A DNA stretch of 5,803 nucleotides from Candidatus Zhuqueibacterota bacterium (GTDB taxonomy: Bacteria > KSB1 > UBA2214): the NCBI GenBank assembly GCA_022706175.1, contig JAKJDB010000198.1, positions 1 to 5,803 of the forward strand, read 5' to 3'. Made by a program: the position numbers and the translations under genes. Positions within the stretch are counted from its first letter, which is position 1. Every line of letters begins with the position of its first letter. Shown here one piece after another: positions 5,778 through 5,803 of this stretch. Under the pieces are notes generated by a model, which was given only the letters and a program-made list of their open reading frames with translations, had not been told where the DNA came from and searched no databases.

Positions 5778-5803
5778 CATGGCGGATGCTATGCAAAACA
5801 ACA
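5773..5803 (+). repeat. Direct repeat B, copy 2 (reaches window end)
   Basis: This is the second copy of the element at 5647-5677, with three differences. In this copy the core CGCCATGGCG (5775-5784) is a perfect 10-base palindrome. The repeat may extend past the window. Confidence 0.8.

Larger units (their letters stand above)
5446..5803. other. Non-coding, repeat-rich region downstream of the operon
   Basis: I see no convincing protein or RNA gene here. Short frames on both strands are broken by stops and have no ribosome sites. The stretch is less GC-rich up to about 5560 and then becomes a patchwork of short palindromes and direct repeats, listed individually. The segment 5470-5559 shows nothing recognisable. 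The region marks the end of the operon, and its repeats may continue beyond the window. Confidence 0.8.

Noticed and set aside
5560..5803. CRISPR array
   Set aside because: Repeats are of different types, unevenly spaced, and partly abutting or overlapping. There is no regular spacer pattern and no cas gene.

Overview
The window carries the 3' part of a plus-strand operon for a membrane-bound complex of the group 4 [NiFe]-hydrogenase / complex I superfamily, followed by about 360 bases of repeat-filled non-coding DNA. Gene order is hyfB (last 55 codons only), hyfC (NuoH-like), hyfE (NuoK-like N-terminal partner), hyfF (NuoL/M/N-like antiporter subunit), hyfG (fused NuoC-NuoD-like large subunit) and a fused ferredoxin/NuoB-like gene equivalent to HyfH plus HyfI. 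All junctions are tight: two ATGA overlaps, one TAATG overlap, and gaps of 2 to 3 bases. This indicates one co-transcribed, translationally coupled unit.

The key point is that the large subunit, although clearly of Hyf/Hyc type, has lost all four cysteines that would bind the Ni-Fe centre. The N-terminal CxxC is replaced by A-G-D-T (residues 206-209), and the C-terminal DPCxxC by N-L-S-Y-C-G (residues 495-500). By contrast, the iron-sulfur subunit keeps all eight ferredoxin cysteines and all four NuoB-type cysteines. The complex should therefore still conduct electrons and move ions, but it cannot be a conventional hydrogenase. This matches the 'energy-converting hydrogenase-related' (Ehr) complexes, which are placed between complex I and group 4 hydrogenases and whose substrate is unknown. 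No formate dehydrogenase, hydrogenase maturation or endopeptidase gene is visible.

Expected working model (inference from the family): electrons enter through the two [4Fe-4S] clusters of the ferredoxin domain and pass to the proximal cluster of the NuoB-like domain. They then reach an unknown acceptor or donor in the pocket of HyfG. The redox reaction is coupled through HyfC to ion translocation by HyfE, HyfF and HyfB in the membrane.

After the last stop codon (5445) no gene is visible. Positions 5446-5803 hold a mosaic of short palindromic and direct repeats: two exact copies of a 20-base palindrome, a degenerate third copy directly behind the operon, a different GGGC/GCCC palindrome, and two families of direct repeats. 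They resemble the dispersed REP-like repeats of many GC-rich environmental bacteria. The organism cannot be named. The GC-rich coding sequence, the Ehr operon and the repeats suggest a bacterium, possibly from an uncultivated lineage, but this is a weak inference.
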